From: Armatimonadota bacterium
Lineage (GTDB): Bacteria; Armatimonadota; Zipacnadia; JAUWAU01
Direction of reading: 5' to 3'
DNA length: 64,000 nucleotides
Assembly: GCA_030601885.1 (NCBI GenBank)
Contig: JAUWAU010000033.1
Coordinates: forward strand, 1-64,000
The notes under the pieces: generated by a model
What the model was told of the DNA's origin: nothing
The model's input: the letters and a program-made list of their open reading frames with translations, nothing else
Databases searched by the model: none
Part shown: positions 8,170 to 17,688 of the stretch, one piece after another
Layout of the letters: every line of letters starts with the position of its first letter
How positions within the stretch are numbered: position 1 is the first letter of the stretch
Made by a program: the position numbers and the translations under genes

Positions 8170-9936
8170 ATGAATGGCTCACACAGCCACTCAGGAGATA
8201 TGAGACAGCACACATTGGCCAGGCGCACCCTATGGCGCATCGGCGCCGCGGTCGCCGGTTGTCTTCTCGGCATGGCGACCGTGGCATGCTGGGCGCAGCG
8301 CGACGAGCTCAGCGTGCCGAACCCGGGTTTCGAGGAGATCGGGGGAACGGTGGCTCCGGAGTTCCTACGGCACGCGGCGATCACGGATCGCGTACCTGCA
8401 GCCTGGGTGGCGATGCAGTGGGCGCCCTTCGGCAGCAAGTTCGAGACCATTGTCGAGGACGGCGCGGGCCGTGCGGGCAGCCGGGCATGCGCTGCGCGGA
8501 ACCTCGACGCGACGGCCTGCCCCGGCATCTACACGCGCATATCCCTGCCACCGGGCCGATACGAGCTCACGTTCCACGTGCGCTGCCAGCCAGGCAAGCG
8601 AGGCTTCGTGCGCGCCTATCTGGGTGACGCCTATTCGCCCCTTGAGCTCGTGGGACCCGGGTGGCGGCGGGTGACCTACGAGCGAACAATTCGCAGCGCG
8701 CTCAGCGATGCCGAGATACGACTGCAGAACCACAGCCGGCGGGTGACGACGGTGTGGTTCGACGACGTCTCGCTCCGTCGCGTTGCCTCACGCTCCGTCA
8801 GCTTCGTGCCCGACAAGAGGCGCCGCCCCCCCAAGACGCTCCTGCTCTCCCCCTTGGCTCCGGCGGACCTGCAGCGTGACGCCGCCGCATGGGCCGAGCG
8901 AGGCTTCGGGGGCTTCCTGCTGCGGGACATCATGACTGACTGGTCGGTGGACATCTGGAGCGCGGATGGCGACCCCGTCACAACTGGCGAAGACGACGAG
9001 AAGCTTCAGGAGGTGCTGACCTGCAACGCCGCATGCCGCGCCCACGAGATCGACAATTTCATCTACGTGCCCTGGACGACGCCGATTCCCCTGTGGCTGG
9101 ACGATGAGGGCTGGGAGGACGCCATCGACGCCCTGCATCAGGCGGCGATCTTCGCCGCCCGCTCTCACTGCAAAGGCGTAGCCATCGACGTGGAGTCCAT
9201 CGCGGAGCAGTTCTGGCCGCAGTGGGAGGGCTACGACTACAGCTTGTACTCGAAGAGCGCACTGCGCCAGGCGGCCTACGCGCGCGGGACGCAGATCGCG
9301 ACGGCGATCTTTGGCGCACAGCCGGAGCTCGAGCTCCTGCTGCTTCCCGAGGGGCTGCTGGAATACGGGCCGTTCTACGAGTATCTCTTCCGTGGCATCA
9401 TGGAGCAGGCCGGCGAAGCACGCTACCGGGGCGGAGTGCACCTGCTGAGCAAAGGCACCTTCGATGTCACCAACGTCGAGGACCTACTCCAGTATCCCAG
9501 CTCAATTGACATCGCCGTAAGGACGCTGGTGAACAAGGCGGCGCAGCGGTATTGGCAAAAGCGCTGCAGCCTCGCTCTTGGCAGTTGGCCCCTTGGCTAC
9601 ACCCGGCCCATCACCGCTGCCGACGGCGACCTCGCCGGCTGGGGCGGGCGCGCGCAGATCTTCGGCGACGAGCAGATCGGCAAGTACGGCGATCGCGGCC
9701 CGCGCTTTCCCATCGAGCGGTTCAGCGAGCAGTTCGCGGGCATGATGATGGCCGGCAAGAAATACGCCTGGATCTATGCCCATGGACCGACATGGTGGCG
9801 CGGCGAGCCAATGCCCGATACCGCGGGCATGACTCCGCAGGAGATCGCGAAGCTGCGGGCGCGGCACACGGTTGAGAACATCGACGAATACTACAGCATC
9901 GTGCGCCGGCACGACGTGGTGAAGCTCCGCAAGTAG
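8170..9936 (+). CDS. Exported protein: carbohydrate-binding module plus putative TIM-barrel hydrolase
   Basis: About 588 residues. A basic N-terminus and hydrophobic core (IGAAVAGCLLGMATVACW) make a signal peptide. Residues about 45-195 look like a CBM4/9-type jelly roll: NPGFEE near the start, GRYELTFHVRCQ, WRRVTYERTI and a closing VWFDDVSLRR. The remaining 390 residues contain alternating strands and acidic segments (GVAIDVESIAEQFWPQWEG, YAWIYAHGPTWW) that suggest a glycoside-hydrolase-like barrel, but I cannot assign a family or catalytic pair. ATG 8170 is used; ATG 8200, after AGGAG with only 2 nt spacing, is an alternative. It is likely secreted and polysaccharide-directed, by inference. 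Confidence 0.7.
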   Translation: MNGSHSHSGDMRQHTLARRTLWRIGAAVAGCLLGMATVACWAQRDELSVPNPGFEEIGGTVAPEFLRHAAITDRVPAAWVAMQWAPFGSKFETIVEDGAGRAGSRACAARNLDATACPGIYTRISLPPGRYELTFHVRCQPGKRGFVRAYLGDAYSPLELVGPGWRRVTYERTIRSALSDAEIRLQNHSRRVTTVWFDDVSLRRVASRSVSFVPDKRRRPPKTLLLSPLAPADLQRDAAAWAERGFGGFLLRDIMTDWSVDIWSADGDPVTTGEDDEKLQEVLTCNAACRAHEIDNFIYVPWTTPIPLWLDDEGWEDAIDALHQAAIFAARSHCKGVAIDVESIAEQFWPQWEGYDYSLYSKSALRQAAYARGTQIATAIFGAQPELELLLLPEGLLEYGPFYEYLFRGIMEQAGEARYRGGVHLLSKGTFDVTNVEDLLQYPSSIDIAVRTLVNKAAQRYWQKRCSLALGSWPLGYTRPITAADGDLAGWGGRAQIFGDEQIGKYGDRGPRFPIERFSEQFAGMMMAGKKYAWIYAHGPTWWRGEPMPDTAGMTPQEIAKLRARHTVENIDEYYSIVRRHDVVKLRK

Positions 9937-9978
9937 CGCAGCTTCCGCCTCGACGCAGCCTCCCCAACAACCACACGC

Positions 9979-11043
9979 TCACGCCGATGGCCGGCCGCTG
10001 CCTGCGGCAATGATTCGTAGCATCACATCGCAGAGGGCAACCAGGTCGCGCGCATTGTGCCGGAAGATTGGCGCGAGGATGCCCGCGTTCGAGGTGGCGA
10101 CGAAGTCGTGGTAAGCCTGTGGGATGTCTTCGCCGGGGATGTCGTCCCGGCGCTCGGGGAAGCCGCATAGCCTGAGCTCAAGCGTCTGCAGCCTGCAATC
10201 GGGGAATACGCCGCGATACAGTCGCCGCGCGTGCGGCAGCAGATCGATATGCTCCCCGCTGAAGCTGTAGTCCAGCAGGTGGTACACCATGCGATCGTGG
10301 ATGAACGGCAGGTCGAAGGTCCGGCCGTTGTAGGTCACGAGCACGTCGGTCGCCTCGAGCACGCTCTGCACACGCCACAGCAGCGCCGGCTCCTCCGTGT
10401 AATCCCGCGCCAGCATCTGCTCTATCACGAGCGCATCGCCTGCATACCTCATGATCCCGCAGAGAAACAGCGGCACGCTGGCCAGGCCGGTGGTCTCGGT
10501 GTCCAGGAACACCACCTTCGCGGGATCTGCCTCTGACAGCACGGCAAACTCGTGGTGCACGGCCGCAAGATCGCTGCGCTGCCGTGTCTCGACGAAACGC
10601 TCGACCAGGCCCGGAACGGGCATCACGTCCGCGGCCCGAATGCGGGCCACATAGATCGGACCGAGCTGGTTCTCCACCACCTCGCCCGGCAGGACCTCCT
10701 CAATGCTCCGCGCCGGGCCAAAGCTGCGCTCACGCGCTTCGTCCTGCTCGGCTCCCAAGCTTTGCTGCAGGCGCTGCTTGAGACGTTGCCGACACATCGG
10801 ACCGAGCCGGCCCTTCGGCGCATCGGCCGAGGGCGCCGCCGGCGGGACGACACTTGCCCCGCGCCTGGTGGTGGGCTGCGGCGGCGCTTCCGGCTTCGTG
10901 TCCGGGGCGGCCGGCGACCGGTCCGCAGGGGCAGAATCCCGTTGCTCCTTGGCCTCGGCCGGAGTGTCGCTCGGTTCATCGGCCGCCTTCTTCGGCCGGC
11001 CGAGCTCGGAGAGCTTCCGACGGATGTCTTTGGGCAATGGCAC
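9979..11043 (-). CDS. YprB-type ribonuclease H-like 3'-5' exonuclease
   Basis: A 354-residue protein. The first 100 residues are a low-complexity Pro/Ala-rich tail. The C-terminal half is a DEDD exonuclease fold of the YprB type: FLDTETTG gives the Asp/Glu pair of motif I, LVTYNGRTFDLPFIHDR supplies motif II, and HNARDLVAL supplies motif III. The reaction expected from the fold is metal-dependent cleavage of single-stranded nucleic acid; the true substrate is unknown. The GTG start at 11043 has GGAGG 7 nt upstream. It lies 31 nt downstream of the small gene at 11075-11371 and is probably co-transcribed with it. Confidence 0.83.
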   Translation of the reverse strand: MPLPKDIRRKLSELGRPKKAADEPSDTPAEAKEQRDSAPADRSPAAPDTKPEAPPQPTTRRGASVVPPAAPSADAPKGRLGPMCRQRLKQRLQQSLGAEQDEARERSFGPARSIEEVLPGEVVENQLGPIYVARIRAADVMPVPGLVERFVETRQRSDLAAVHHEFAVLSEADPAKVVFLDTETTGLASVPLFLCGIMRYAGDALVIEQMLARDYTEEPALLWRVQSVLEATDVLVTYNGRTFDLPFIHDRMVYHLLDYSFSGEHIDLLPHARRLYRGVFPDCRLQTLELRLCGFPERRDDIPGEDIPQAYHDFVATSNAGILAPIFRHNARDLVALCDVMLRIIAAGSGRPSA

Positions 11044-11074
11044 GACGCCGCCTCCAGGTCGCTCTCGCGGTGCA

Positions 11075-11371
11075 CTACCTCTTCTTCCGCTGCGCTGCGA
11101 TCCGCTCGTCCTCGAACTGCTCGATCTGCTCCATGAGGTGATCGACGTTCTCGCGATCCTCGAGCATCTGCTGAAATGCCCGGTACTCGGGTACGGTGAG
11201 AAAGCTCTCGATGATGGGCTGCAGGAAAAGCAGCCCCTGACTGGCGACGAAGCTCAGCGGCCTCATGGTCTCGAGCACGAATACCGCCGGCGTCGCCAGG
11301 CGCATTTCGACCAGCCGTCTGGCCGTCTTCTCAATGATTTGCCGATCCTCGTCGCTTGGTTTGTCCGACAC
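11075..11371 (-). CDS. Conserved small protein of unknown function
   Basis: A 98-residue soluble or membrane-associated protein. It has a charged N-terminus, a central hydrophobic segment (TPAVFVLETMRPLSFVASQGLLFLQPIIESFL) and a C-terminal charged helix (DHLMEQIEQFEDERIAAQRKKR). The pattern, a hydrophobic Pro/Phe core followed by an acidic coiled tail, recalls short conserved proteins of unknown function in other environmental bacteria, but I cannot name a family. GTG 11371 was chosen because AGAGG lies about 8 nt upstream; the frame stays open to 11488 but that extension is low-complexity. It is the first gene of a likely operon with the YprB-like nuclease. Confidence 0.65.
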   Translation of the reverse strand: MSDKPSDEDRQIIEKTARRLVEMRLATPAVFVLETMRPLSFVASQGLLFLQPIIESFLTVPEYRAFQQMLEDRENVDHLMEQIEQFEDERIAAQRKKR

Positions 11372-11535
11372 GCTGACGCCTCTGTGGTGAAATTCGTCAT
11401 CGTGCCCTTCGCCGGGAGCCCCCGGTAACCCTCGCGGGCAGGGCAATGCCACCACCAGCACCATCCCAGGAATCCGCCGACCCAGCATCGAAGGTTAGTC
11501 CTGGCAGAGCTGTATAGGAAAGAGGGCAACGGGCG

Positions 11536-12681
11536 ATGGACAAGACGACCAAGACGATACTGATCGCTGCGGGTGCAGGCTTGCTTGTGCTTATTCTTCT
11601 CACAATCGTGGGTGGGGTGCTTGCCTACCGGTACTTCCGCGTCGTGTCGTCCGGAGTGAGCATGTCTTCCAACCTGCAGACCCCCGTCGTCGTAACCGAC
11701 TCGGGTTTGCTTTCGAAGAGCCTTTTTCTGGAGGATACGCAAATCGGAAGTGTTACGGACATTGCCATGGGAGAGTTCGATCCGAGTCCGGGCGTGGAGA
11801 TCGGCGTTGCAGGCTCTCAAGGCGCCCTGTTTGTGGACGACGAGGGCAATGTGCAATCATCAGTGACGTTTAGTGGCATGGCGAGCCACGTGGACATTAT
11901 TGATGCGGACGGCGATGGCGTGTGCGAGTTCATGGACCGAGGTGGCTGGGCAGTGGCTGCTTCACTGATCGACCACCAGGGGAACGCGCTCTGGACATAC
12001 GGCGCGGGCATGCCCGGCGTGGACGATATGGCCGCTGGTGACATCGACGGCGATGGCGCCCTGGAATTTGTGGTTGGCTTCAATGGAGGCGGAGGAGTGC
12101 ATCTGGTGGAGACAAACGGCACCCAGGTGTGGCGGCAGCCCGACGGCAACGTGTGGCACGTGGAGCTCGCAGATGCTGATGGTGACGGCACGCTTGAAAT
12201 CGTGCACAGCAACGCGGGCGGCGAGATGAAAGTGAGAGATCAACAGGGCGCCGTGGTCAGGCAGGCCCGGCCTGGATCCTACTTCTCGCATTATTTCTCG
12301 CTGTGCAAATGGCCGAGCAAAGAGGGCGGCGAGCACGCATTGCTTGCCGAGAACGGTACGATCTGGGTTTCCGACTTCACCGGCAAGACCGTGACCCAGT
12401 TCAACGCACCGCAATGCGGCAGGCTCGGGCATGCGCGGGGAGTACCCGTGAAGCTGAAGAGCGATCAGCCGGAATACTTCGCCGTGGCCGTTGACTTTTT
12501 CCCCCAAGATGCGGGCATTCTGTACGTGTATGATGCGGCCGGGGCCCTCGTGTATCAGGAGATTCTTGGTGAGTCGTGTCCATCGATTGCCGCGCTGTCG
12601 CTGGGTGAGTCAGAGACGGAAGCGTTGCTCGTCGGTGGGAACGGGAAAGTCTGGCGATATGAAGTCGCGAGTCCGGACTAA
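11536..12681 (+). CDS. Membrane-anchored FG-GAP/VCBS-repeat protein
   Basis: A 381-residue protein with a single N-terminal membrane helix (ILIAAGAGLLVLILLTIVGG), then an extracytoplasmic beta-propeller of FG-GAP/VCBS type. The calcium-loop-like repeats DADGDGVCEF, DIDGDGALEF and DADGDGTLEI, each preceding a beta strand, are diagnostic. Such propellers bind partners or ligands outside the membrane; no enzymatic motif is visible. The start is ATG 11536. The stop TAA (12679-12681) overlaps the stop TAG of the convergent phosphoesterase gene, so the two coding regions share 4 bp. Confidence 0.82.
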   Translation: MDKTTKTILIAAGAGLLVLILLTIVGGVLAYRYFRVVSSGVSMSSNLQTPVVVTDSGLLSKSLFLEDTQIGSVTDIAMGEFDPSPGVEIGVAGSQGALFVDDEGNVQSSVTFSGMASHVDIIDADGDGVCEFMDRGGWAVAASLIDHQGNALWTYGAGMPGVDDMAAGDIDGDGALEFVVGFNGGGGVHLVETNGTQVWRQPDGNVWHVELADADGDGTLEIVHSNAGGEMKVRDQQGAVVRQARPGSYFSHYFSLCKWPSKEGGEHALLAENGTIWVSDFTGKTVTQFNAPQCGRLGHARGVPVKLKSDQPEYFAVAVDFFPQDAGILYVYDAAGALVYQEILGESCPSIAALSLGESETEALLVGGNGKVWRYEVASPD

Positions 12682-15191
12682 GGCCGGCGCGGGTGGGTGC
12701 TGACGAAACACCACAGATTCCCGTCGTAATCGGCCACGTAGAGACAATTCCCCGAGATGATGGGCGAGGATTTGATGGGCAAGCCGATGTACAGCTTCCA
12801 GACGACCGCGCCGGTGCGCCGGTTCAGCGCATACAGGTGGCCGTCATCGGAGCCGAAGTAGAGCAGTTCGCCCGAGAGCACCGGCGTGGACATGCCGCCC
12901 AGGCTCTGGCGCCGGTTGTTGACGAAGAGCTCCTCGTCCTGCCCCGCCCGGAAGCTCCAGCGGCGCTCGCCAGTGCCTGCATCGAAGGCCACCACCTCCA
13001 CGCCCCCGGCGTACACCATGTCATCGGCCACCACCGGCGTCATGACCCCGAAGGAGCCCAGCGGCGATCCTTCCTTCCAGCGGATCTCGCCGGTAGCCGC
13101 GTCGAAGGCGTGGAACGTGCCGGCGTTCATAAAGACCGTGTCGCCGACGGTGATCGGCGTGGAGACCACGCGCGTGCCCTCCGTGGGCGTATCCCAGAGC
13201 TGCCGACCGGTGGGCAGGTCGAATGCCGCCGTGTGCTCTCTGGCGGCCACATACACCGTGCCATCGCGGACGAAGGGCGACGCATACTGTTTGCTCGCGG
13301 CGTCGATCGTGGCGATCTCTTGACCGGTGCGCTGATCGACGACGAATAGCGGCCCGCCATCGCCGAGGACGAGCACCTTGTCCTGCCACAAGGTGACCGC
13401 GGACTCGACGAAGCGATGGGTGCTTCCCGGCGGCGTGGGATAGAGGCCGTAGGTCCAGAGCGTTTCGCCGTCGTCGGCGTCGAAGCAGTAGAGCTTGCCC
13501 ATGCTGCTGAGCGCAAACACGCGGCCGTCAGCCGCGGCTACGCCGAAGCGGACGGACGAATCGGTATCGGCCTTCCAGAGGCGCTTGCCAGTGGCCGCCT
13601 CGAAGGCGGCGACGCCGACGCCGGGCCAGAAGGCTTCGTCGTTCTGGACGGCGATGAAGACGCGGGAGTCGAGGAGCACCGGCGACGGATACATTATGTT
13701 GGCCCCGCCAGTGGGCGCCGTCCAGGCGAGTGTCAGCGGCGGCTCGAGGGTCGTCTCGGCGATACGGGGCCTGTCCAGGCTGCCGAGGAACTGCGGCCAA
13801 TCGCTGCCCGGCGAGGGCTGCGGTGGGGTGCCGGCTGCTACCTCAAAAGCCGTCTCCGTCGTCCACGATTCACCGAGGTTGTTCGTCGCCGTCGCGGTCA
13901 ACGCGTATGTGCCGGGGGGGCGCTCGCCGGCGGGCCACTCGGCGCGCCACGTCCAGTCGCCGACGGGCCGGAGCGTCAGCTCCTCGGTCGGCCCGCCGCC
14001 CTGACGGGTGACCATCGCGGTCACGTCTGTCACCCACGTCGTGGTGTCGTACGCGCAGACGATCACGGGGATACTCTCGCCGCGCACCGTTCCCGCACGA
14101 GGCGGCCAGGGCACCTCGAGGCGCTTGTACTGGCCGGTGACCCGCTGCTCCGTGGTCATCCGCGGGCCTTCGAAGCGCACGATGCGATACCGGCGCGTGA
14201 AGGCGCCCCAATCGTGCCCGCGGATCGGCGCCGTGTCGATGTACGGGATGTCCTTGTACTCACAGATGCCCACCTCGTGGTAGTGAGCGTAGAACAGGGC
14301 GCGGATGGTGTGCCCCTGCGACCAGAGATCGACGCGGTCGTTGGCCGGCGGGATGTGGCAGGCGAGGATGATCTCGCGCTCGGGCGGCTGCGCGGCGATG
14401 TCGGCGTCGAGCCAGCGGTCCTGGCGGGCGCGGGCAGCCTCTGAGAAGTAATGCACCTCCGCGACGAAGACGACGAAGTGCCTCCCGCCGTAGTCCCAGG
14501 AGTAGTACGGCGGGCCGAGCATGGCGGAGTAGTTGTCAACGCTGCGGGTAGAGTTGCCGTCGTGGCCGCCGAAAATGTGGTAGCACGGCATCGTGAACGC
14601 CGACGCCGCCCAGCGATACATCCGCAGCTCCTCGAGCGTGCCGCTCATCGTCAGGTCGCCGACGCTGAAGAAGAAGGCCGGCAGCCCGAGGGCGGGGTTG
14701 AGATAGCTGGTCCGGGTGATCTGCTCGAACTCCTCGCGCAGCAGATCGGCCTCCGCCTGGGTGCGAAACTGGCTGTCGGAGGTGACCAGGAAGCTGAAGC
14801 TCGGGCTGCGGGATCGTGGATTGTCGGCCAGGCCGAACTGCGCATCGTACCGGCTCGGCCTCTCGGCCGGGTCGATCCGCACGAAGAAGGGCGTGCTGCA
14901 GCGGTAGCCGGTGGGCTGGGTGACGAACACGAACCGGCCCTCGTCCGCGTCGAAAGAGAGGGCGAACGCGCCATCGGCCGAGGTCGTCGAAACGCGCTCG
15001 CCGTCTGATACCATGACCCCGGGCATGCCCTTCTCGCGCGAGTCGTGTCGGCCATTTGCGTTCAGGTCGTGAAAGACGACTCCCGAGACGGTGACCGGAG
15101 CGGCGTGGGCGTCCGGTGCGGCCGTCGCAGCCAGGAACAGCGCTGCGGCTATCACAAATACGGATCTGGCTGGCATGTAGCCTTGCCTCAC
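12678..15191 (-). CDS. Exported calcineurin-like phosphoesterase fused to PQQ-type beta-propeller
   Basis: An 837-residue protein. The signal peptide ends near AAPDAHAAP. A short SdrD/Cna-B-like domain follows (VFHDLNANGRHD). Next is a metallophosphoesterase domain with weakened metal motifs: TSDSQF, SVGDLT, GGHDGN, ACHIPP and AHYHE stand where D-x-H, GD, GNHD, H and GHxH are usual. An Ig-like segment precedes a C-terminal propeller built of PQQ-type blades (AFEAATGKRLWK, CFDADDGETLWTY, ALNRRTGAVVWKLYIG). The GTG 15191 start has AAGGAG with an 8-nt spacer; ATG 15176 is an alternative. It is probably periplasmic or surface-located. Substrate unknown. Confidence 0.86.
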   Translation of the reverse strand: MRQGYMPARSVFVIAAALFLAATAAPDAHAAPVTVSGVVFHDLNANGRHDSREKGMPGVMVSDGERVSTTSADGAFALSFDADEGRFVFVTQPTGYRCSTPFFVRIDPAERPSRYDAQFGLADNPRSRSPSFSFLVTSDSQFRTQAEADLLREEFEQITRTSYLNPALGLPAFFFSVGDLTMSGTLEELRMYRWAASAFTMPCYHIFGGHDGNSTRSVDNYSAMLGPPYYSWDYGGRHFVVFVAEVHYFSEAARARQDRWLDADIAAQPPEREIILACHIPPANDRVDLWSQGHTIRALFYAHYHEVGICEYKDIPYIDTAPIRGHDWGAFTRRYRIVRFEGPRMTTEQRVTGQYKRLEVPWPPRAGTVRGESIPVIVCAYDTTTWVTDVTAMVTRQGGGPTEELTLRPVGDWTWRAEWPAGERPPGTYALTATATNNLGESWTTETAFEVAAGTPPQPSPGSDWPQFLGSLDRPRIAETTLEPPLTLAWTAPTGGANIMYPSPVLLDSRVFIAVQNDEAFWPGVGVAAFEAATGKRLWKADTDSSVRFGVAAADGRVFALSSMGKLYCFDADDGETLWTYGLYPTPPGSTHRFVESAVTLWQDKVLVLGDGGPLFVVDQRTGQEIATIDAASKQYASPFVRDGTVYVAAREHTAAFDLPTGRQLWDTPTEGTRVVSTPITVGDTVFMNAGTFHAFDAATGEIRWKEGSPLGSFGVMTPVVADDMVYAGGVEVVAFDAGTGERRWSFRAGQDEELFVNNRRQSLGGMSTPVLSGELLYFGSDDGHLYALNRRTGAVVWKLYIGLPIKSSPIISGNCLYVADYDGNLWCFVSTHPRRP

Positions 15192-15336
15192 TGGTTGACT
15201 CTCCTTCAATGGTCCAGAGCTTGTGCAGCGCCCTTTCGACGCGGCATACGGAGGAGTCCTCCCCCCACACTGTGAACCCTACCGTCCGGTCGTCGCCGAC
15301 CGGCCGCCTGGCGACCACCGCACGGAGTTGAAGCCA

Positions 15337-17262
15337 GTGACGTGGCGAGTGGTGCTTTTCTCCATCGGCATTATGGCCGCCACCAGCGTCTGGATACAGT
15401 ACGCGGCGCTGCTGACGCTGAGCGCCCAGGTGGCCATGGCCGTGCCCCCGGTACCGGCGCTTGTCGGCTTTCTCTGTCTGATAGCGTACTCAGCCCTAGC
15501 CCGCCGCTGGCCCGCGCCGCTGCGCCTGGGGCGCCGAGAGCTGCTGATCGTTTACGTGGTGCTGTGCCTCTCGGTGGCCATGTGCGGCGGGGGCGCGCTC
15601 CGGTTCTTTCTTCCCGCACTGCCGACGTTGCGCTACCATGCGCTGCCCGACAATGAGTTTGGCGCGATGGCCGAGGCGCTGCCCGCGTGGTACGCGCCGA
15701 CGGACGCTGAGGCGATCCGCACGTACTTCGAGGGCGCCGATACCGAGGCGGTGCCCTGGATACACTGGGCGCTGCCGCTGGCGGGCTGGTCCTGCTACTT
15801 CGTCCTGTTCATGACCGCCCTGCTCTGCATCTGCGTGCTCTTCTTTCGGCCATGGAACGAGGGCGAGCACTTACGCTTCCCTCTCGTGGCACTGCCGATG
15901 GAGCTGGTCTCGCCCGGCGAGCCGATTATACGCCGCCCGGCACTGCTGCGCGATCCGCTCACCTGGGTCGGCGTCGGGATCATCAGCATCTACAACCTGC
16001 TGAACATCCTGCGGAGCTTTAATCCCTCTGTCCCGGCCCTGCCCCAGTCTATCCCCCTGCAGCAGCTCTTCACCGAGGGCCCACTGCGGAACATCTGGTG
16101 GCTGCGCATCGACATCCACCCGGTGCTGTTCGGCTTCGGGTACCTCATGACGACCGACCTGCTCTTCTCCTCGTGGTTCTTCCTCGTTGTGCTGCTGGGC
16201 GAGTACGCCGTCATCAACTCCCTGGGCTATCAGATACCGGGGGCTCCCTTCGAGGTGGAGCAGTCTACCGGTGCGTATGTAGCTGTGGCGGTGTTTCTGG
16301 TCTGGATGGCGCGTAAACACATTGCCGAGGCGGCCCGGGGCGTCGTGCAACCGGAGAACAGCTCCGCTACGCGTCTCGAGCGCTGGGCCGTCGTGGGGCT
16401 TCCCATATGTCTCGCGGGCGTGGCCCTGTGGCACTATGCGGCCGGGATGCTGCCGCGCATGCTGCTGCCTTTCTATGGCCTCATCTTCACGTTCGCCATC
16501 GTCGCCATCCGCATTCGGTCCGAGGCCGGGCTGCCGACGCTGTGGCTGCAGCCGTTGGAGATGGCCGCAAACCTGCCCGTTATCGCCGTCGGGTCGGCAC
16601 CCTTCTCGCCGCGCGGCAGCATCAGGAATCTCACCATCCTGGGCTCCTGCCACTTCCTGCCGCGCGGCTACTTCGGGGGCCTCGGCTCGTACCAGATGGA
16701 GGGCCTCAAGATCGCCCAGGACGCCGGCATACGCTCGCGCCACATGGCGCAGGCGCTGACGTATGCGGTGGCGCTCGGGCTCGCCTTCGGCATCTGGCTG
16801 CACCTATCCGCGTACTATATGTATGGGGCGAATGTGCTCGAGGGGGGAACCACGGAGGGCGGCTATCGCATCGAGCTGTATCTGAAGCGGTACCGCACCA
16901 TCTCCGATTACGTACAGGCGCCGATCGGGCCGGATCGGATGCGCCTATTTGCCACGCTTGCGGGCTTTGTGCAGGCGGGAGTGCTGGTGCTGCTGCGGCG
17001 CGCCTTCCTGCGCTTTCCCCTGCACCCGCTGGGATTCGTTTTCGGCCTCACGTGGGGCCGGCAGAGCCAGGCGATGCTCTTCAGCCTGTGGCTGTGCAAG
17101 ACGCTCATCATCCGGCTGGGCAGCGTTCGGCTGTACCGGCGGCTTCTGCCTCTGTTCCTCGGCATCGCCTTCGGGCACCTGATCGTCGCCGGGCTCATCT
17201 GGGGACTGATCTCCACGTTCGGCGGCGAGGCGTTTCGGGGGTACGTGGTGTGGTTCCATTGA
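15337..17262 (+). CDS. DUF6785/DUF6784-like multi-pass membrane protein
   Basis: A 641-residue protein with about 14 predicted membrane helices. The first is VVLFSIGIMAATSVWIQYAA, and a distinctive soluble loop lies between helices 3 and 4 (residues about 95-145). Its layout, including FFRPWNEGEHLRFPLVALP and a long C-terminal helical set, matches the DUF6785/DUF6784 proteins common in Armatimonadota and planctomycete-like genomes, distantly similar to OPT-type transporters. Transport of an oligomeric or sugar-linked substrate is a guess from context. GTG 15337 follows GGAG with a 9-nt spacer; the frame is open upstream to 15223. It is divergent from the phosphoesterase/PQQ gene. Confidence 0.72.
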   Translation: MTWRVVLFSIGIMAATSVWIQYAALLTLSAQVAMAVPPVPALVGFLCLIAYSALARRWPAPLRLGRRELLIVYVVLCLSVAMCGGGALRFFLPALPTLRYHALPDNEFGAMAEALPAWYAPTDAEAIRTYFEGADTEAVPWIHWALPLAGWSCYFVLFMTALLCICVLFFRPWNEGEHLRFPLVALPMELVSPGEPIIRRPALLRDPLTWVGVGIISIYNLLNILRSFNPSVPALPQSIPLQQLFTEGPLRNIWWLRIDIHPVLFGFGYLMTTDLLFSSWFFLVVLLGEYAVINSLGYQIPGAPFEVEQSTGAYVAVAVFLVWMARKHIAEAARGVVQPENSSATRLERWAVVGLPICLAGVALWHYAAGMLPRMLLPFYGLIFTFAIVAIRIRSEAGLPTLWLQPLEMAANLPVIAVGSAPFSPRGSIRNLTILGSCHFLPRGYFGGLGSYQMEGLKIAQDAGIRSRHMAQALTYAVALGLAFGIWLHLSAYYMYGANVLEGGTTEGGYRIELYLKRYRTISDYVQAPIGPDRMRLFATLAGFVQAGVLVLLRRAFLRFPLHPLGFVFGLTWGRQSQAMLFSLWLCKTLIIRLGSVRLYRRLLPLFLGIAFGHLIVAGLIWGLISTFGGEAFRGYVVWFH

Positions 17263-17313
17263 GGCAAGGAGAAAGGGGAAAGGAAAAGGGAGAAGACGGC
17301 AATGGCGGGGCGC

Positions 17314-17343
17314 TTGCCAGCCGGTGAGGCGATGCTCTACAAT
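17314..17343 (+). promoter_or_regulatory. Putative sigma70 promoter before DUF433 gene
   Basis: TTGCCA at 17314-17319 and TACAAT at 17338-17343 are separated by 18 nt. They place a start site near 17350, just ahead of the GGAG (17366-17369) of the DUF433 gene. Confidence 0.45.
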
Positions 17344-17376
17344 ACGGGATAGGAGCTCGTCGAGCGGAGAGTGGAC

Positions 17377-17688
17377 ATGTCCGAAATAGTCGTACAGCAC
17401 ATCGAGATCACGCCTGGGGTGTGCGGGGGCCGGCCACGGATTGCTGGCCGTCGCATCCGGGTCCAAGACATTGCCGTCTGGCACGAGAAGCTCAGCATGA
17501 GTGTGGACGAGATCGTGTCGGCATATCCCACTATTACTCCAGCCGACGTGCACGCCGCACTTGCGTACTACTGGGATAACCGAGAGGCCATCGAGAAGAG
17601 CATCGCGCGCGAGCGGCGGTCGCTCGGCGCCTCCAAGCGTCATCATCCCTCGCGGATACTGGAGAAGTTGAGGGCCGCAGGCAAGTGA
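17377..17688 (+). CDS. DUF433 domain protein (antitoxin-like)
   Basis: A 103-residue DUF433 protein: the N-terminal half has HIEITPGVCGGRPRIAGRRI, the family signature, followed by a winged-helix-like segment (SVDEIVSAYPTITPADVHAAL) and a basic tail. DUF433 proteins are small DNA-binding proteins usually paired with a downstream DUF5615 PIN-like toxin; no such partner is present here, as the next gene is a radical SAM protein 124 nt away. ATG 17377 has GGAG with a 7-nt spacer. It may be an orphan antitoxin or a regulator of the following gene pair; the latter is inference. Confidence 0.82.
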   Translation: MSEIVVQHIEITPGVCGGRPRIAGRRIRVQDIAVWHEKLSMSVDEIVSAYPTITPADVHAALAYYWDNREAIEKSIARERRSLGASKRHHPSRILEKLRAAGK

